Assembly: GCA_024195265.1 (NCBI GenBank)
Contig: JAJLRJ010000013.1
Coordinates: 12,713,822 to 12,777,821 of the forward strand
Source of the DNA: Dendrophyllia cribrosa
Lineage: Eukaryota > Cnidaria > Anthozoa > Scleractinia > Dendrophylliidae
Reading direction: 5' to 3'
DNA length: 64,000 nucleotides
This document shows, piece after piece, positions 59,601-62,600 of the stretch. The notes under the pieces are model-generated. The model had not been told where the DNA came from. It worked only from the letters and a program-made list of their open reading frames with translations, and searched no databases. Made by a program: the position numbers and the translations under genes. How positions within the stretch are numbered: position 1 is the stretch's first letter; each line of letters starts with the position of its first letter.

Positions 59601-62600
59601 TGATTGTTGAAAGTAATTTTGTAAAATTTTGCTTTGGTTTTGAATTGCTACGCTTTCTTATTCGAGGCTAAAAAACCTTGCGCCACTTTATCAACCAATC
59701 AGAACAAAAAAAACAATTGTGAATTACTTGCACACATTTTTCCGCCTAGCTTGGTACCAGCTACGTGTATTTACATGTACTTTGAGTTCTGGCAGAAACC
59801 CATAAGTGGGTCAAAACATGTAACGCACATTCACAGCTTCCGAATATTCATTTTTTGCTTAGTACCATATTTGGAAACCCCTCGGTCCAGGGAGATTGGA
59901 AGCAAGTTGTTCTAGCAAATTGATTGGTTAATCATTATTTTTATCTTGATTTTCCAAATGTGGCTGTAACAACTTCTTAGCAAATTGAATAATCGGAAGC
60001 TTGTTTTGAAGTGCACAAGAGACAGTTGCACGTTTCAACTGGTTCTGATGATCAGCTGTTGGATTGTCTGCATCTGTTGTGATTGGACAGAGTGATTACT
60101 TTTGTTTTGGTTCTACAACAGTCTGCCACTCAGTTGAAACTGCTCAAATGCACACAGCCAACTATACAGTATATCAATGTGCACAAAATAAACACAGACT
60201 GAAGTAGTAAACTTGCTCCCTTGTGAATAAAAAAACAACTATCGTGAGCACTTTGTCATGTTTATTATAAGTAACGAATCAACTTTAGCTAAAGCACTTA
60301 AAAGGACTTCTTTTCACACTGCCCTGGCTGAAATATTGTGTTTTCATGATTATGGCCAGGATAAGCTTACTTTATGATCTTGAAATAAAAGAAAAAATTG
60401 CCAAAAGTGATGAAAGCAAAGAAATAATTATTTACTATAAAGAGACAAAATAACACCTAAAAAACTCAAAATTCCACAAGAATGGCAATTTTGATTTCTT
60501 GACCACCTGTCACAAAATCAAATATGATGAAATGTAATTAATCCACTTCCATCCTTGTATCCTGCACTTTTTCTCCAAACTACAGTAACTGCTTCTGCTT
60601 TGCTCTATAGCAGGGATGTCGCTAAGAGCCGGCTACTGGCTAATTTCACCAGCTGAAAGAGAACTTATCACTGGCTGAAATTTTACTAGAAAACAAAGAT
60701 TTGGGGTGATTTTGAAGGTGCACAAGCCAGAAAAACCAGCTGGGCTTGTTAATGAACCTGCTTAGTGTTTTCTTAGCTACACCCCTGCTATAGAATCTTT
60801 TTATCCAATTAAGTTTTACATTATGTATATATTTGGTGGCATTTGGCGATATACATTTTAACATGGAAATAAGGCAAGCGGAATTTTGACATTTCAGTGG
60901 GACAGTGTTTCTTTAATATTAAGGCACGGCCAAACGAACGCAACATTTCAACGCAACATCTTGCAACATTGTTGGATCGAGTTGTGAAGGAGCTGACCAA
61001 ATGCGCAATATGTTGCAACATGATGGATGGTGTTGGACAGTGTTCTTACCAGACCGCGGCATTGCGGGGAACTTTTTCGGGAAATGACGCACTACATTGT
61101 ATTATAAGCCCAAGGGGTCCCAAGGGCGCAATTTATCCTACGCGTTTCGTGTGACTAACGCACACTTCGTCAATTTTAGCTAAAACTGTGGGCCCCAAAT
61201 AGTTATGTCACGCACGAAATATGTCGCGCCTTGCACACCCTCGCCTGTTTCCTACATGCAAATCCGCTCTAGTAGGTGCGGTTTTATGTAATGTAATGTA
61301 AAATTTATTTTAGTCTCTTATGTAGGTATATATACAGGCCACTTATGTTGTATTGTAAAACTCCCTGACAAAGTGTGCGTTAGTTACACGAAACGCGTAG
61401 GAGAAAATGAATTGTTTTACAACTCTAAAAGTTCGCAGACGTACTGCTCACTAGTTCATTCTTAAAAAATTGTGTCTACAAAATGTGACCCGCTTTTCTC
61501 CCTCATGACCCCCTTTTAGCTTCTCTATGGGTCCTGTGGACCCCAGTGCAGAAAATCCTGGTAAAAACACTGGTTGGATCAAGTTTGAAAATGGTCAAAT
61601 TTGATCCAACATGTTGCAACATGTTGCAACAGGGTGGCCAAACGCGTGTTAACAAGTTGCGCGCAACAATGTTGCAAGATGTTGCGTTGAAATGTTGCGT
61701 TCGTTTGGCCGGGCCTTTATTATGAAAGATGTACCTTTTTCTTAACTCTGCCATCATACAAAGCCATTGAAGCAAATATTGGTTCAACTTCTATCTCAAA
61801 CCTAATAAATAAATTGAAAAAATGAAAGCAAGAAAATAAAGTCATACAGGTCTGAGATCCTTGAAATTACCACTACCCCAAACCGGTAGGACCTGTTGGA
61901 ACATTGTACTACTGAATACTTTTCTTGCAATCTTATTGGATAAAATACATGTAAATCACATGGTACAAAATTGGATGTTGGGTATCATCAGGGTATATCC
62001 TTCATCTGATTTAATATCCATTGTCCAATTTCTTTTAAGATGCTATTTGTACAGTAAATGTGGAAATTCAAAAGATCATTAATTTCTTTTAACTGTTAAA
62101 CCTAACCTAGTTAAGCTAGGTAAGGCAAGCAAGCAAACTCTATAATCGGTAAGCAACTCACTTGAGTTGAAGACATTTGACCAAAATTCTCTGTCCAAAA
62201 TGCTCTTGAGGGATAGTTGCAGGAACTCTCTTTTCTATTCCTTCTTCCTGTAAAAAATATGTCTCGCAAAATAGTTTAGAATAGTCAACAATTGCAAAGA
62301 TTAATGTCATAAAAAATCTAATGTTGCGTAGCTTGATTATAAACTTATTCTGATAAACTCGTCACATTACCTGTTGAACAGGGTATATGGAAAATAAAGA
62401 GTGTATTCTGTGGAGTTCACGATCTTCTTCATTTGCACGGTCCACCTCATCACCAGGGGTGCGTTCAAGAAGAGAAGGTAAAAGAGAATCAGGGTTGCAT
62501 GACTGCAGGTCAAAAATGCTATTAAAAAAAGACAATTCATCATGATTACTATTTTTATGTACAGAGTGCAAAGCATACAAAGTAAAATGGTTTGAACCCA

